From NCBI GenBank assembly GCA_947179485.1, contig OX359250.1, positions 36,982,783 to 37,046,782 of the forward strand: 64,000 nucleotides of DNA, read 5' to 3'. The stretch is from Allacma fusca. Lineage: Eukaryota; Arthropoda; Collembola; Symphypleona; Sminthuridae. The notes below the pieces were generated by a model, which was not told where the DNA came from, did not search any database, and saw only the letters and a list, made by a program, of their open reading frames with translations. Positions 1 to 14,300 of this stretch are shown one piece after another. The first letter of the stretch is position 1; each line of letters starts with the position of its first letter. Both the position numbers and the translations under genes were made by a program.

Positions 1-659
1 TCCAGTAACTTTCCCTAAAGTCCGGACCCTGGCTTGGATATCCGTCTTGGAGTGAAAGCACACGGGGCGTAAGAAAATCCAAGGGCCGAGGCTGCTGTGT
101 GTACAGTTGGGATGATCTCTGTTGTGCAGCAGTGGGGATGTTTATGGAGTTTAGATTAAATTTTATCATGACAAACTTCTTGGGATATAGGGCTCATTAT
201 ATATAATGCTCCGGGTACACTCTGTACTAGAGCCGTACAGTCCGGAGGAAAGGAACCAACTTGACAATAAAAAGTCTGGTGATAGTAACTGCGTAGCCTG
301 ATCTGTGGTAGACCTCCAAGGCTTAAGGTACAAGTTTAGCAATATTACTCCTTCTAAGAGGATTAAATTGTTACGGGAATATAAAAAAAACGGTTGAGAG
401 AGTTACACTCCGGGAAAGTAAAGATAAGTATAAATTGGGGAAATGGCACAAGAAATATGTATTGACGGTTTTCCCTTTCCGACTTTATAGCCTCCTCTCT
501 GTCCCGGTCTTTCTCACTAGATCCTTCCTCCAAAGGCTCCTTCCCTGTCTCTCCTCAGCCAGTCCTTCGGTTATCAGGATTTGAGCCAGGTCTGTCTGTA
601 CGACTCGTAACAATACCCGTAAAGCAGTGACGCTTTGAACTTTTTTGAGGGAGGGAAAA

Positions 660-660
<1 letters not shown>

Positions 661-696
<36 letters not shown>
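661..696. repeat. CA then GA microsatellite
   Basis: A few CA units are followed by an almost perfect GA dinucleotide run. Confidence 0.9.
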
Positions 697-698
<2 letters not shown>

Positions 699-1066
699 TA
701 TTGTATGTGTGGAGATGGGAATCAAGGAATTAGGTAATGCCAGCCGTTATTACCTCGTTCATTGGAAATGTGCAGAGGTATTCTCTCTGCGGTTTCCTTT
801 TGTTTTCCACAAAAGAACATATTTCCCTGAAATTTCAGGGCATGGCTTGGCAAGACCATGGTTACAATGTAGGTGGGTCTGTGCACCACATTTGGCTGGA
901 AGGGGTACAATTTCCATTGGAACAGACCCCGGCTCCAATGGTTACAGTAACTACAGACTATTCACATTTTTATTCATTTCCAGTATGTATCCCTGTACAA
1001 GGGAAGCGTTTATTTTCGCATGTTTGTTTCCTTTTTTTATACTTTTTCCATTGATTTTTCCAGACT

Positions 1067-1067
1067 C

Positions 1068-1105
<38 letters not shown>
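1067..1105. repeat. CT microsatellite
   Basis: A CT dinucleotide run with one TTT interruption. Confidence 0.9.
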
Positions 1106-2341
1106 ACACGAACACTTTATTTCCTTTTTTAAAGGCCCCGAACATTTCTCTTTCGGCGGAAGAACAAGAAGGATTTTCCGTGAAAAAGTCTGTAAAATAT
1201 GTTTTAGTGCACACTTTACAACAGGCTGGGTTGTAGAGAGCGGGGAAAGGTAGGAAGACAAGTGGAAGGAGTCTAAAAGGTTGTAGTTGTTTGTGGTCAT
1301 GCATAAGGGGCCATATGTACCTCCATAGGTACGCACACGTTCACTTGAGAGTGCAGGGGCCCACGCTCCTCCTGGATATTTAATGTGGACGGAGGCTCTG
1401 TGCGTAGGAACCTGTGAGGGGATCCCGAAGCCTGGGAAAAAATGTACTGCGAAAGTGATAGCGACTTTGTTAGTGTAAAAATAAAAGTCTTACAAGATAA
1501 AATAAATTTGCTGCTAACACGAAAGGAAGGATGGTCGTTGGGAAAGCAGGAGAAACTCCACAAGATGGATACGCTCTCCTTCAAGTTTTTATGTGTAATA
1601 TTGCAAGATTCCCTCTCCTCGCTCTTGTAATAAGCATTTCCACTTTTTGATGTCCCATTGTTATTTTTCTGGAACCTATCATCATCCTAATAGGCTCATA
1701 TATAATACGGGCTGGGGTGTAGGTCTGTACATTATGGGAGGGCTGGCTGGGAGTATAGGAATGACTCTGGGAGCAAACATCGGTGACAGGCCTGGGATAG
1801 GCCTATACCTCCTGCCCAACAACTCTACTCTCAAGTCTACCACTTGATGTAACACTGTGTGGAATGGAATTATAGAAGTTGACAAGAAAGATTCACGATC
1901 ATGGGATAGCTGGAGGAAGGCTGTCACATGATTTAAAGGATTTATTAATGGTTCCCCAAAAAGCAAACCTACCAACAATGTGCCCAGAACCAGCTTAGTT
2001 ACGCCCGGCGTATGAGGTCTGGAGAGGGAGAGATTTGCAATGAAGATCTATGAGGACCTTGTGTACATAAACAGTCTTTGTGTACGTACAGCTCCCATAG
2101 TCCACACATGCATGATATGAAGCGGAGTACGAGAGGAGTCCCTATTTTACAGTATACTCTCAAACATGTATTTCCGTAATGAAGAGCGTCTTCGCACCAA
2201 TTAAAATTGATGAGGCGGAGAAGCAAAGAGTAGTATGATTCCATAGTGAAAGTCACCCACGTCAGTGTCAAAGGTGTTGAGAAAGATAAATGAATTACTG
2301 TTCATGATTTTGCTTTTTTTTTCATGGCCCACGCTCAACAG

Positions 2342-2399
2342 GAGGAAGCAAAGACAAACCGCAAGGAAGGCAAGAAGACTTGGATCCTTGACCCCGGAA
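2342..2399 (+). CDS. Cow: testican exon, N-terminal segment before follistatin-like domain
   Basis: A T-rich tract ending in CAACAG precedes the exon and GTGAGT follows it. It reads in phase 0 from GAG and ends in TWILDPG plus one base. That corresponds to the LDP segment just before the first follistatin-like cysteines in vertebrate testicans. Joining to the next exon restores Ser-Asp-Leu-Cys in frame. Confidence 0.8.
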
Positions 2400-5300
2400 G
2401 TGAGTCACTATTTTTGATTTTTTTTTTACCTCTTTGGTGGAACTCCATTTGAATGGAGTTCCGGGTAATTGATTCATCCCTCACATGAGAACCTCTATTC
2501 TGTGAAGACTTCAGAGGCTATTTACCTTTGTGTGAATAAACAAGAAAATTTATTGATGTAAATAGGAGTTCATGGATTGGTAATTCTATTCCAAAGAAAA
2601 GCTTTAATTTATTCACCCGGATTGAACACTTGTTTGTAGTCTGGGTTTCAAATATATAGATATATGTAGGGATTCATCGTCAGGATTCCACTTCCGCCTT
2701 TAACTTTTCCTCTCTTGATAGAAATAACTTGGAGTTTGCTCCAATGCCGGAGGAAAAAAACTGGAGCAAAATTTCCCCATTGATCTACAATGTCCTTCAT
2801 TTCCACATTCACACCCTAATTTCCCTAATCCAGTCAGTTTGGGAGTTGAAGATAAAGTCAGTTTAGGGATGAGTTCAAGATAAAATTAATTTTCAAGGAG
2901 AATGGGGCCCTAAGATATAGTTAAATGTATAGATTACTTATTTTTATGCATATATCTCCTGCATAAAAAGTTCTTGGCTGATTACTCGAGGAAGCGGATT
3001 TTTATGGAGTAATAATATTATTGGATGGGGAAGGGATTCGTTTAGATTTTGGTGTAGTTTTTCTTTCAAGAGAATTTTTTTTTTCTAGTGAAGGGGGAAA
3101 AAAATCCACTGGCTTTGTTAGCAAAGAGTTGGGAATTATTTCCTCTCGTTCGTCTCCATTCATTTAACAAGTTGGAGGGATGCCAGGAGGTTATGAGATT
3201 TTCTACTAACTCAACTCCGACTGTAGGCACTTGATACATTCCCTATAAATAAGGTTAATGGGAAGCATACTGTCAAGGGAAGGCTCATTGATAGTGGTCT
3301 CATTCGTAAAATTGAATATGTTTCAAGGACAGGCATGGTCCGAAAAGAATTGCGGGGAGAAGGAACCTCCGGACCTATTTGAAGTTGGAGTCGTTTATAA
3401 TTTTATTGCTCCGCCTAATGCCAAATTAGGAGAGACATGGATAGATTTCGGATGGGATGGGAAAAGTCAGTCTATTTAGTCAGCTTTTGGGAGCCTCTCG
3501 GAAACTTCCTTGTTCCAAGGAGTCAGGATTGACAAAATTAATTAAAGAGCAGGAATTTTTCCAGGTTTCTCGAAACCAATGTAAGCGTAAAATTTTGGGG
3601 CTGGGAAAAACTTTCAAAACTTTTCCTCTCAGTCTCGGGCCTTTCTCCAGTCAATGTAGATAGCAGATTTGGATGGATGAAGACGAGCAAGGAAATCATA
3701 GAGGAAACTACTTTTTTTTTCTCACAGCTATCAAAACTAATAATCCGGAAGGAAAATTTGCCATTGTAAGAATCTTTCTGAACAAATCTAAGGTTCTTGT
3801 GATAGTTGGAGAGAAAAAGTTTCCCATCCCTTGTAGAAAGAGATTGGTTGATTGGGGAAATAGAATTTCTTTTTTTTTGTGAGGGGGGGGGGAGGATCTG
3901 CAGATACCAATTCAATATGTTAAATATTGCGATGATAATGTAACTCTTGAGTTTTTGCAGATTTTAATTTGTAAATTGTTCCTTAGGGCTCTCTGTAAAA
4001 CTTTCTGTGCGAAAACTTTTGAGGTTTTTGATGAAAGGAAATTTCCCTACCCCAGAAATATAGACATATAAAGAGAGATTCTTCATGAGGACTTGAGTGC
4101 AGAAGGGTGCTTGGGGTTTAGAGAGCAGCCCTCCTTCCTCACCATGTTTTAAAGGGAGAGATGGGGAATCTTCTCCGATTCCCAGTATAGATATAGACTT
4201 TTGGACCCCACATGATATTATTTTTCTTTCTTGAGTCCATCTCCTCTCCTTTACTCTCGTCTCGGGGATGGAAATGTACGCGGGTGTAGGTGTATGGAAG
4301 AAAATACGCGAAGCGATGAAAATCGGATCGATCCATTCTGTTTCCGGCACAAATCTTGTCCTCCGTTGAGTTGGAGGAAAGAGGAGCGGTTTGTAGGGGA
4401 AAAGACGGCAAGTTCCCTGGAACACTTTGGGCAGTCAAATGTGACTGTGAAAAGAAGAGATGATGATGGGCTGGAATTTCTACACGCTACAAAACTTTTT
4501 TTTTTCTTCTTCTGCTGACGATTTCCTATGTCGGAACCAACATAACTCAATTTACACACGTTACTTTCGTATCTCACATACCATAACGTTCCCTAAGCCT
4601 TTGTTATTATTTTAATATCTACTTTCCCTATCCCCCTCATGTACAAAAGGAGGGAAGGGAGCCTCAACGTAGGGAATATTCTGCGCATTCTGTCCACATA
4701 GGACAATCTCACGTCTTTCCGCACAACACAACAAGTAAATCTAAATTCAATAAAAGCCCATCATTCCGATTAGACTCCTGTTATTTTCCAAGGAATTCAA
4801 AATTGCATCCTTACCCCTACAAAAAAAAAAAAAAAAGAAGAAGCAGACGGGAGAAATAATATCCGAAAAATCCTGAATCAAATTTTTTTGCAAAAAAGGA
4901 AGGAAAAGCTGATTTTTCTTTGATATCAGCTGATTATTTTCCAAGCAAACCCCTTTTCAAAACAGCTTTTTATTTTCGACAAGGACCGAATTTCTCGGAA
5001 GTTGCTACCTTCTCCCTAAATTCCCATTGATACGTTCCTCTCCAGCTGGTTTTTATTCCCCTACTTTTTTTTTTAGATTCTCGAATTTCTTGGAAGAGCC
5101 CGGGCTTTGTTTTTCCCCATGTAAATATTCCTATCGAACGCTGCGAAACTTTTTTTTTTTTTTGCGGAGCAGTTACTCTCAGGGATTTCTCAAGGAACCC
5201 ATATACCTCCTAATAATGTATGACAACAAAATGCATTCAAGATTATGATGCTCAAAGGAAGTGGACATGAGGGATTACATCATGTAGTACAGGCAACCAA

Positions 5301-8300
5301 AAGAGCGCCAGTCGGAGAGTAGCAAAAGGGAGATAAAATATTTTGACAATCTATGAAAAGTAATATTTTCACAAAAAAAATCCCCAACTCAGCACATTCA
5401 CCAAGGCTGCTTTGTACTCTTCCAGATAGGAGATCCATAGTGGTGATATTATATACATAGTCCTGTAATGGTCTCATAGTACACTTTTAGGTATAATGGA
5501 GTAATGGCACTCTACAAAAGTGGCACAAACTCCGAAAAAAAAACCTAACAATGTGAAGACATCAACGGAGGGGGAAAAAAAACCCGAAGGTACGAACTTG
5601 CAAAATACTCTGGACGCTTTCCCCATGTTCGCAGACTGAATAGCAAAATAAAATATCCTTTGATTTTCACATGATGAAAGTAACAACTGTACGAGGGGAA
5701 AATATAAATTCCGGAGGAAAAATGAACTGGTGCACAGGCCTAAGTATTATTTACAATCCTATGGGGACTAGTTCTTCCTATCTATTGACATAGTATGATA
5801 AATCAACTCCGTCCTTGGCATCAAAGTATTTAGACACACTGCAGTGGTGTCTCTCCGTAAAAGCATCCCTCTCACTCCACCAAGACTCTTACAATGTGAC
5901 ATGCTCTTAAAATGACAGAAACTCAAATTATTTTGAAATGTACTCGAGCACTTCGGAGAGGACCTCCTCTCGGGGGTTTCTTCAAGAGCGAGTGCACTGT
6001 ATGGAGAGCATGCTGTTGGAAGTGAGTCACTTTAAGAGAGAGAGTGCACGGCAAACTCTGGAGTGAGTGGAACGGGCCCGACTTTCGCATGATTCAGAAC
6101 CAGAGGCTCCGTCATGTATTTCTCAGAACGTGTGTTCCGACACACTGACTCTCACTACCAGGGACTCCCTCCGAAGAGCATGTTTTCTGGCAAGCCTACA
6201 GTACTCTGAGAATTCAAATGTAATTTTAATGTGTGATATATCTAGTTGTGATGTTAATTTCTAGGAAGGTATTTCTCCCAAATAGTAGCGGGTCATTGTC
6301 AGAGTGAAGTCTTGTTGTTGTCACAGGGCGGGGGTGAGATGGAGAGAGCTGACTGTAGTCGACTGACTCATTACGGAGAATGTGGTAGAATAGTTTGTAA
6401 AGCGAGAGCTAAGACCAATTGCCGTCCAACCATTTGGTGTTTGCGTTATGCTCGACAATTTATTTTGGGAGATTTCATCTGATAGGGTTAGTTGTGTACA
6501 TAGTATGTCGGTATCATATCAAAAGTTGATACCATCGCTCTTTTTTAATTTTGATACCTTTGATACCTTACGAAGGGACAGGCTAAAAACTGGTGGGAGG
6601 CAAGCACTACGGAACTGGTATGATACCAAGGTATCACAAATTGATGCTTGTTCGCCCTTCAGATTTATGAATGGTATCAAAATTTGATGCATGAACGCAC
6701 ACAAACTGTACAGCTTAAAAAACTAAAAAGCTGCTTCCATTCGAGTCTCCTGTAACAGTAGTAAATTAGTAACTAAGTGCAACTAGTTACTCTAGTGAGA
6801 ATTAAAAACATTGTAATTACTCTAAGAGTCTCAGCGGCAGTTCTCATTAGCTTGCCATTGAAATCACATTACTGCACTACTAAAAACTTCGAAAGAACAA
6901 ACCCCAAATGAAAGTCAGTGGTAATTTTCTAATTTACATTTGTGGAAATGTGAATATACTAAACTTGCAAATACAACACGCTTTTGTTGCATTATTTTGC
7001 AGTGGCTGTAAAAGTATAAAAAGGAAAAAATTGTCCATTCCATTCAGTAGGCTCCAAATATAACTGCCATGTTCGAATGCTCGGCACGATTATTTTTGTG
7101 GTGTAGAGGTACGGTCCCAAATCTATATTTACTAAAGGGCTTGAACCTCGGCTTGCGCCCTCGGCAAATACTGATAAGGATCGACCGTGTGTTGTTCCGG
7201 ATTCAAGTCGATTTATAGGTATCTGTATTGTTGACCGTACCAACAACAACTACATGTCTAGAATGTTACTATACTATGTACATACATGACCATAAGTAAT
7301 ATTAAGTAATAAGATTATGCGTAATGTTCGAGTGCTCCCAGTAACTTAAAGTTGTTTTTCTAATATGCCTTCCAATGACCGCTTCTTCATTAAAACCCGT
7401 GCTAGATCCACTACGGCTTTCAACATTCTTAGCGGTCACCGCTGATTCAAAATTAGTACCCAGAATATCTCGCAGATATTTTTCATTAATAGTTTAAATC
7501 TCTACACCTTGTGAATTCGAGTCAAATTTGCTCATTTTTTGGTTTCAACAACCAGTCTTGTTGTACAATTGTATCAGTGGAAGTGAATGCTATTCTATAG
7601 TTGCAAATTGCAATCGATCGGTTGCTAAAGTTGCGGAAGTGCCTACTTATCAACTTCCCACAGAATAATGTACTACCTGTAATTATTCTTACTCTAAACT
7701 TGTCGCTCAAATATTTGCTTATTAGAACATAATCATTGCAAATCAAGCAACGTGTCCTTTAGTTTGTCATGTCATATGCATGCACGTTTCATTTTTGTGA
7801 ACGAGCTGGCCTATGTACATTTCCACTAATATCTATCCAAAATATGTAAATATGTATTCTGGTTCGAATGCATTATTTTTATTGACTATTTTCTGTACCT
7901 TGGATATCATTATAACAAAGTACTGCAATCGGTAAGTCACAAATTGTGACTCACAATTGCGGTAATCGTGTTTCACCGTAACAGCGAGCCGGCCCGACCA
8001 GGAGTACGCGAAGTTTGTAAACAGGTATCAAATTCTGCTGATTGTTACAGCACAAATGATACTATTTTACCTGGTATCATTTTTTGATACCACCTCCCAA
8101 ACCTCGACCCCTTAAAGCCATTTGCTGACCATTGATACGCGGTATCAAAAGTATCAAAATTAAAAAAGAGCGATGGTATCAACTTTTGATATGATACCGA
8201 CATACTCTGGTTGTGTAAGTTGCACCTTATTTTGGGTTCGGTATCCCTTGATCCTCCTGGAATAGGTTCGTTGGAGGTTCCATCTGACCAGGTTTAATCA

Positions 8301-11300
8301 GTGAGGAGATGCGCGTCGTCTGTCTGTATGGTACAAGGGTGGGACGTAAACCTCGAGGAAATTGCGTTCTTTTTCTTACCGCCAGGAAGAAAAAAAACGC
8401 ATTTCCTACAAAATGCCTTTCTCCAGCCGAGCGTCCTCTTTACAAGGGATAGTACAAATGCTGAGTCTACAAGGCTAATACGGATCCTGGTTACAGGGAC
8501 TCCTGAAGTAGGAGTGGGGCAGTTGTGGGGTCACAATTTAGCCCACGTACAATTTTCTTGATAAAATACACCACTCCGAATGAAATAATGTCTTTCTCCT
8601 GAGATACCACTCAGAGCCCGGTCCGACCACACTTTCCCTCTGGATTTTTCCCCGGCCTGCCACTCTAACAAGGTCTTCCTCCTGGAAGGACCCTCCAGAT
8701 TTGGCTGTATGTAGACGTCATAAAGTCATCGAAAATACGATTGATTGTCCGTGATAATGGTGAGGGTGGATGCGTTCGTAATCTAATAGTTATGTTGTTG
8801 GAGAGTGGTGTTCACAAATCCTTACACTCTCACAACCTTATCACCGCAAGGGATCCGCTTTTTCTGGGTGAATTCCAAAGTATACACTGGGCTCTTTGTG
8901 TACTTCCTCATATTCCAGGGAACAATGAGAGAGTCTGGCTTGGGAGACACATTTCTGGCTCAGGACCTACAGATTCCATATCAGATGTTATTTATTGTCA
9001 TTTCCATCCCAGTTGCGTAGGAACGCCTTCCACACTTATAGGTCTATCTGGTCTCTGTATCTTCTTTTTTTTTTGGGGGGGGGGGGTAATAATACATAGC
9101 TGAGTGATTATTTAGCCTCAAGAAATACAAGCTGGTTACTTTGGTATGGGACTGGGGATACAGATGTAGATACGTGTATGTATAGGCTCCCAAGGCTAGA
9201 ATACCATATTAGCATCGGCATGTTCGTGGGATCCCTTCCTTGGAATTCAATGTTTACATGAATAGTTAACCATCGGATTGGACAGGTAATATGAAAGCAG
9301 TGCATTGGGCAATAAAAACCGGTAGTAACTTTAATTAGATGCCACGCCAACCTTGCCTCTTGGAGACTTCTATGGTAAAATCAATACTTTAAGTAGCTCG
9401 GGCTGACAGGGTATTGGACGGGTTTAGATTGAAATTCGACAGTAAAATCTGCAGTTATTGAGTCTATTTATATGGGGATCCCAGGACGGGATCCGTTGAC
9501 TCAAACTGGATTCGAAGGGTTGTAATCTTCCCTGCCTTTATTGAGGGAAGGTAGCGGGGGGGGGGGTTATGGGGCTCAAATCTTTTTTGGATTGTGGGAA
9601 ATAGTGCTGGGTCTTAATACCATGCTAGTAGTAAATATCTGGAGGAAAAGGCTGGGAAAATTTCGACAATTATTTGAAATGTGTGGAAAGGATATTTCCA
9701 TCCTTGTGGGATTCAACATGTAACACTTGACTACCATTAGCCAAATGGTTGACTCGTCGTCTCTTGATTGCCACTGACATCCGAGTGCGGCTCGTGAATG
9801 ACTGGACCTGCTCGAGGCGGAGAGGGATATAGCCACAAGAATTACATGGTGGGAGACTGTCCGTGGTATGGGGGAAACACTCTCCTCTGTATAAGTTGTA
9901 ATTGCTTTTGGGAGTAATTAATTTTGAAACTGATTTGAACAGAGAGGTATATAGCGGTAATTTAAATACACTCGAGGTATTTGACGAAATTAGGCCCTTC
10001 CAGCCGTTTCCTCACTCTCACCGTTACCATGGTCCGTGTCAAGGAGGAAGTATTTTTCAACCCGAGACTCGGAACTTGCTGTGGCGACAAACTTTCCCCT
10101 TTGAAATGTTGTTGTCTATATTGTAAACTGTAGCATGTAGATCACTGAATTATGTATTTTGTAGTGGTGACAAAAGTTACTTATTGGGTTTCAAGTTTTC
10201 AAATTAGTTTTCTGTCTCTCCTATACTTTCTCTCACCCCCTCGACTACTATACAGGAGCTTTAAGAGACAGTCCCTGTACCTACTGTACGATCTCTCTCT
10301 CTCTCTCTCTCTCTCTCTTTAGGTACTATGAAACCTGTCTCTGTGTTCTATGAGATCTGTCTCTATGCTCTATGAGGCCTCTCTTTCTCTCTGTTGATGC
10401 TGTTGAAGAATCTTCCTACCCTGTAGTTCCTCCCTAGAAAATGTGAAGTCAGATAAGTATTTACTGAAGACCTGTCTACACTAAGGCAAAGATACTTTCG
10501 ACTTTTACGAGCTTCCGAGTATACCCATAGTCCGGGGAAAAGTTTCTCAGCTAGTGTACCATCTCCTTCTCTCTGACGGAAGACTCTTCCTTGTACACAG
10601 ACTACGGATGCTGAGAGTTGTTAGGAGGAGTTGGTTGGACAGATATGTAATAAACGATACGTAGGGGTACTTGATGAGGACCAGTTATACATGCATATTA
10701 GGTGTAGCTACAGAAGTATTCTGTGTACTTAAGAAGTTCCCCCTGAAATTATTGTTTCATCTGACTGTTCCTTTGTGTTGGAGGGGAAAGTAAAAGTTTT
10801 AAAAGTTAAATGAATTTTGAGGGAAATGATTTTTCTTCCCTGTTCCCTCCCTCCTGTCCTGGCGCTCTCCCTGAGCTTCCTCCACTCTGTGAGAAGTCCC
10901 TCCTGGAAAGGATGTGGGCACTCACGTGGAAAGGAGGAAGGGAGGACAAATCTGAAAAAATCTGGGAGATAAATAACAATTTTTTATTCATAATTCAGGT
11001 GATCTCTGCCAAGCGCTGAAGTGCAAGAAGAAGGAATTGTGCCTCTTAGAAGATGAATTCACGGCAGTTTGCGTCAGCAAGAAAGAACTTCATAAGAGTG
11101 GGTGAGTCACATTTTTTTTTTGACAAATTCCAGGTACTGAAGTTAGTCATCATTCAAAAGGGGGGGAAAAAAACTTGTGCGGAGCAAATCCCTGTCACTT
11201 TCTCCAAAGCCTTTCACCGACAACTCAAGTCGGAATGTGAATTTCCAGGGAAATTGACACTTACGGTAAAATAATGAGCGTAATTTAGTGCAGGGATGTT

Positions 11301-14300
11301 AACAAGGAAATACTATACGGGAAATATATCTAATGAATTAACAACTTTTGGTAATTGCTCAAGTCCCACGCACCTCACACCCTACCCATGGCTAATAATA
11401 GGAAGCGGCTCTACTTTTTCCCTTTTTGTTCCACCTGTCTCTGAAAGTTCCGCTCATTGTTCAAACTTTCGATTATATGACAGGGGGAAGCTCTTTAGAA
11501 AGGAAATTATGAACTGGCGGAGGAGCTCATACATAATATACTTTTAGTTTATGGAGCAACTTTTCCCTCAAAACTTTTTAAATCAAGGCAAAAATCCCCA
11601 TGATATAGTGGACTTTGGTGGGAGAAAGGATGCTTAATTGTATTGGTTAGGAGTTCATTGAGTCGCTCATTTTTTTTCTCTCCCTCCCCTCATTGTATGA
11701 TTATACACAGGGCTCCTCACTCCTGCATATGAAATATTAATGAAATGCCCTGAAAATGATTCCCGCTAGTGTAGAACTGACATCTTTATAGGCATTTGAA
11801 CCTTCTAGTTATTCCTGGGTCCCGGAGTAATGTGCAGTTTCTTCTATGAGGGGATCCCGAAGCTCTGCAGATTTGAGTAACGCTCTTCTCCCCAGAAAAA
11901 AGGTGGTTTTACGCTTCGGCAAGCCTGGCTTCATAAGAATTGGGGATTTGAAACCACATGTGCTTTAGATGTAAACAGCCCAGGCCCTCTTTGTTATATT
12001 TAGCCCTTTATGGATACACACACTTAGAATTCATGATTCAATCCTTTTAACAAGTTTTAGGTTTACCAGGCACGTTTTCATACCGATTTGGTCTCGGGCT
12101 CTCTGTATCTAACCCGAACTAAAGCTCCGATGGTTGAGACTCCACGCCAACGCATATTTCTCCCCGTGTGAAAACATTAGGCGGAGGTAGAATTGAATTC
12201 AATTTGCAACTTATAAAACATTCAGATTTCCGAGTAATAGAATAAAAGGGTTTCATGAAAAAAAAATCTATGTTTCCGAAATTTGCACAGATGAAATGTC
12301 CCGTTCATTGAGAATTTATTCCTGTACAAATTGAGTAAATGGAAAAATCCCTCGAACATGAATTTGTGTTAATGATGTGGAAATAATTCCATCGTCTTTT
12401 CAAATTCGACATTTCCTCTCAAGTTGGAGAGAGTAAATTGGGGAAAGCAAATAAGAGATTAAATTAATTGAGCAACGCACATTTTTTTTTGATTTGAGGC
12501 ACTTAATGGAAGCCTGATAATATTTGTGTACTCTTGGAAATATAGGGAAAAGTTCTAGGGACGGAAAAACCTCCCACGTCCACAGAGGCGTCAAACTGCC
12601 AGAAACAATCTATTAGGAGAGGTTCCTCTCATCAAAGTTACATGGGCGGTTGCTGTAGCTGGAAAAGAAAGAGAGGAACTCTTTCCTGTCATACCCTCCA
12701 CGCATTGGGTTCTAGGAGGGGGGAGGGACGCATGAAAGTAATTTATGGAACATGAATTTTGAAAGGAGAATGAGCACTTATCCATCAATAGATGGGAGGT
12801 GTATGTAGAAAATTTGATTGATCAAAATGTTTCATATAGAATCCCTCCACGCCTGGCTTATTCCTCCAACCTGTATCCGCACGTGAAGGCTCGCTGTCAT
12901 CAATTATAATTTTTATGTCAATATTACCTTTTTACGCCGCATTGAGCCGCTCTATAAAAGAATTCAAATTCAAAAGAGCAAGAGAGATACTATAAGCGTG
13001 GAGGTGGAACAGTTGAGACAGAATGTCTGCTTCTGTGGTATAGAGTCAGAGAATGCCAAACTAACGACGAGAGATGTTTCGAGCGGAAAAGAAAACCTTT
13101 TGTGTACTTTCGACCAGCTTTTTTATTCCCTCTTCCAAAAGAATGATTCTAGACTGGCCAATGATTTCCCTCCGTTTTCAGACCCCTTTACCACCAGCTC
13201 ATCCTTGCACTTATAGCCGGTCATAGGAAGAACTGTACAACTGTTGTAGTCGGCCAATGCACTAACTCCACTTAGGTCCCTCTGCTTACTCTCTTACTCA
13301 CATGTGTACGCGTACGCACGTATGAGAGGCGTAGATATCTACAGTTGTTCATATAAATGTGTTCATATAACAAAGTGTCCATAGAAATGCATCCAAAAGG
13401 ATAGTCATACCCATAGGATTATTCGCACGCCACACTGCAAATACATGGAAACATGTTTGAACATTTATGACATGTACAGAGCCATAGTGGCTATATGATC
13501 TCCAAGTATCCGACAGAGTACATCTACAAGGAACTACAGCTTACCCTCAATTTCCCCTAGCATTCATATAAGGATCCCCGAGTGAGGCTCCAAAGCTAGA
13601 GTAGGACAGAGGAGCTACACCAAATGGAATTCTACATGAAGGGAGCTCCAGCACCTGAAATTAATTTCTATCGAGGATCTTCAGCGAGACAATGGTAGCT
13701 CCATACGGATGGGAGATAACCACGAACACCTCTAACCTACATTGGATTAATTGTGGGAAAACAATAGAAGTCTCCAGGAGGACATGAATTTCTCAATAAG
13801 AGCCCGAGGGCATTGTAATTCCAAGCGTTCCCTTGTAGTCTGTCATGTGGTAGGGCTTGTAGTAGCCCTGGTAGCCCCCTCATCCCTCCCATGATCGATT
13901 TGTCGTTGGGAATAATCATTTAATGAATTTCTTGTCTTGGAATGTGTTCTCAGGGATGTTATTGTTCCTAAATCGAAATTGAAGATGGAGACGAGTAAGT
14001 TGGAAGAGGACAGCAAGGAGTACGATGAGGATGAGGATTATGACTCCGACTACGACGATGACGACACGGACTCAAATGAGGACATGTTCTCGGCCAGTAA
14101 TAAATTGGACAGTAAAAGTTTCCAGTCCGCCATGACATCAAATATTGTTTCATCGGTAGGGTCCGCATCCTCCGGCTCCGCTAGCAGTAATTACAAGTAA
14201 GTATACATGCTTTTTGTTCCCAATTTTTACTATTTTTAACTTTCTCCTTGAAAATACATCATCGGAGTGTTTTTCTCCTGACAACAGCCGAGCAACAAAG

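Larger units (their letters stand above)
1..2341. other. 5' flank or upstream intron of testican gene
   Basis: I see no convincing coding exon here. The first testican exon in the window opens in phase 0 and encodes no signal peptide, so an upstream exon must exist. It may lie outside the window or be hidden in this stretch. The stretch holds a GA run at about 661-696 and a CT run at about 1067-1105. Short open frames over these runs are low-complexity translation. Confidence 0.5.
2400..10998 (+). other. testican intron (8.6 kb)
   Basis: The donor is GTGAGT and the acceptor is TAATTCAG. I see no coding exon inside. The intron carries an 11-bp perfect inverted repeat at 2439-2462, the hAT-type element at 6499-8209 and a CT microsatellite at 10292-10318. 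The rest is unremarkable non-coding sequence with short homopolymers. Confidence 0.75.

Noticed and set aside
709-1236. Longest open frame near the left edge (175 codons)
   Set aside because: It crosses a CT microsatellite, gives Leu/Ser repeats and has no family signature.
2324-2399. ATG at 2324 as the testican start
   Set aside because: It lies within the splice-acceptor tract and gives no signal peptide. The acceptor CAACAG and the family's need for a secretory signal argue for an upstream exon.
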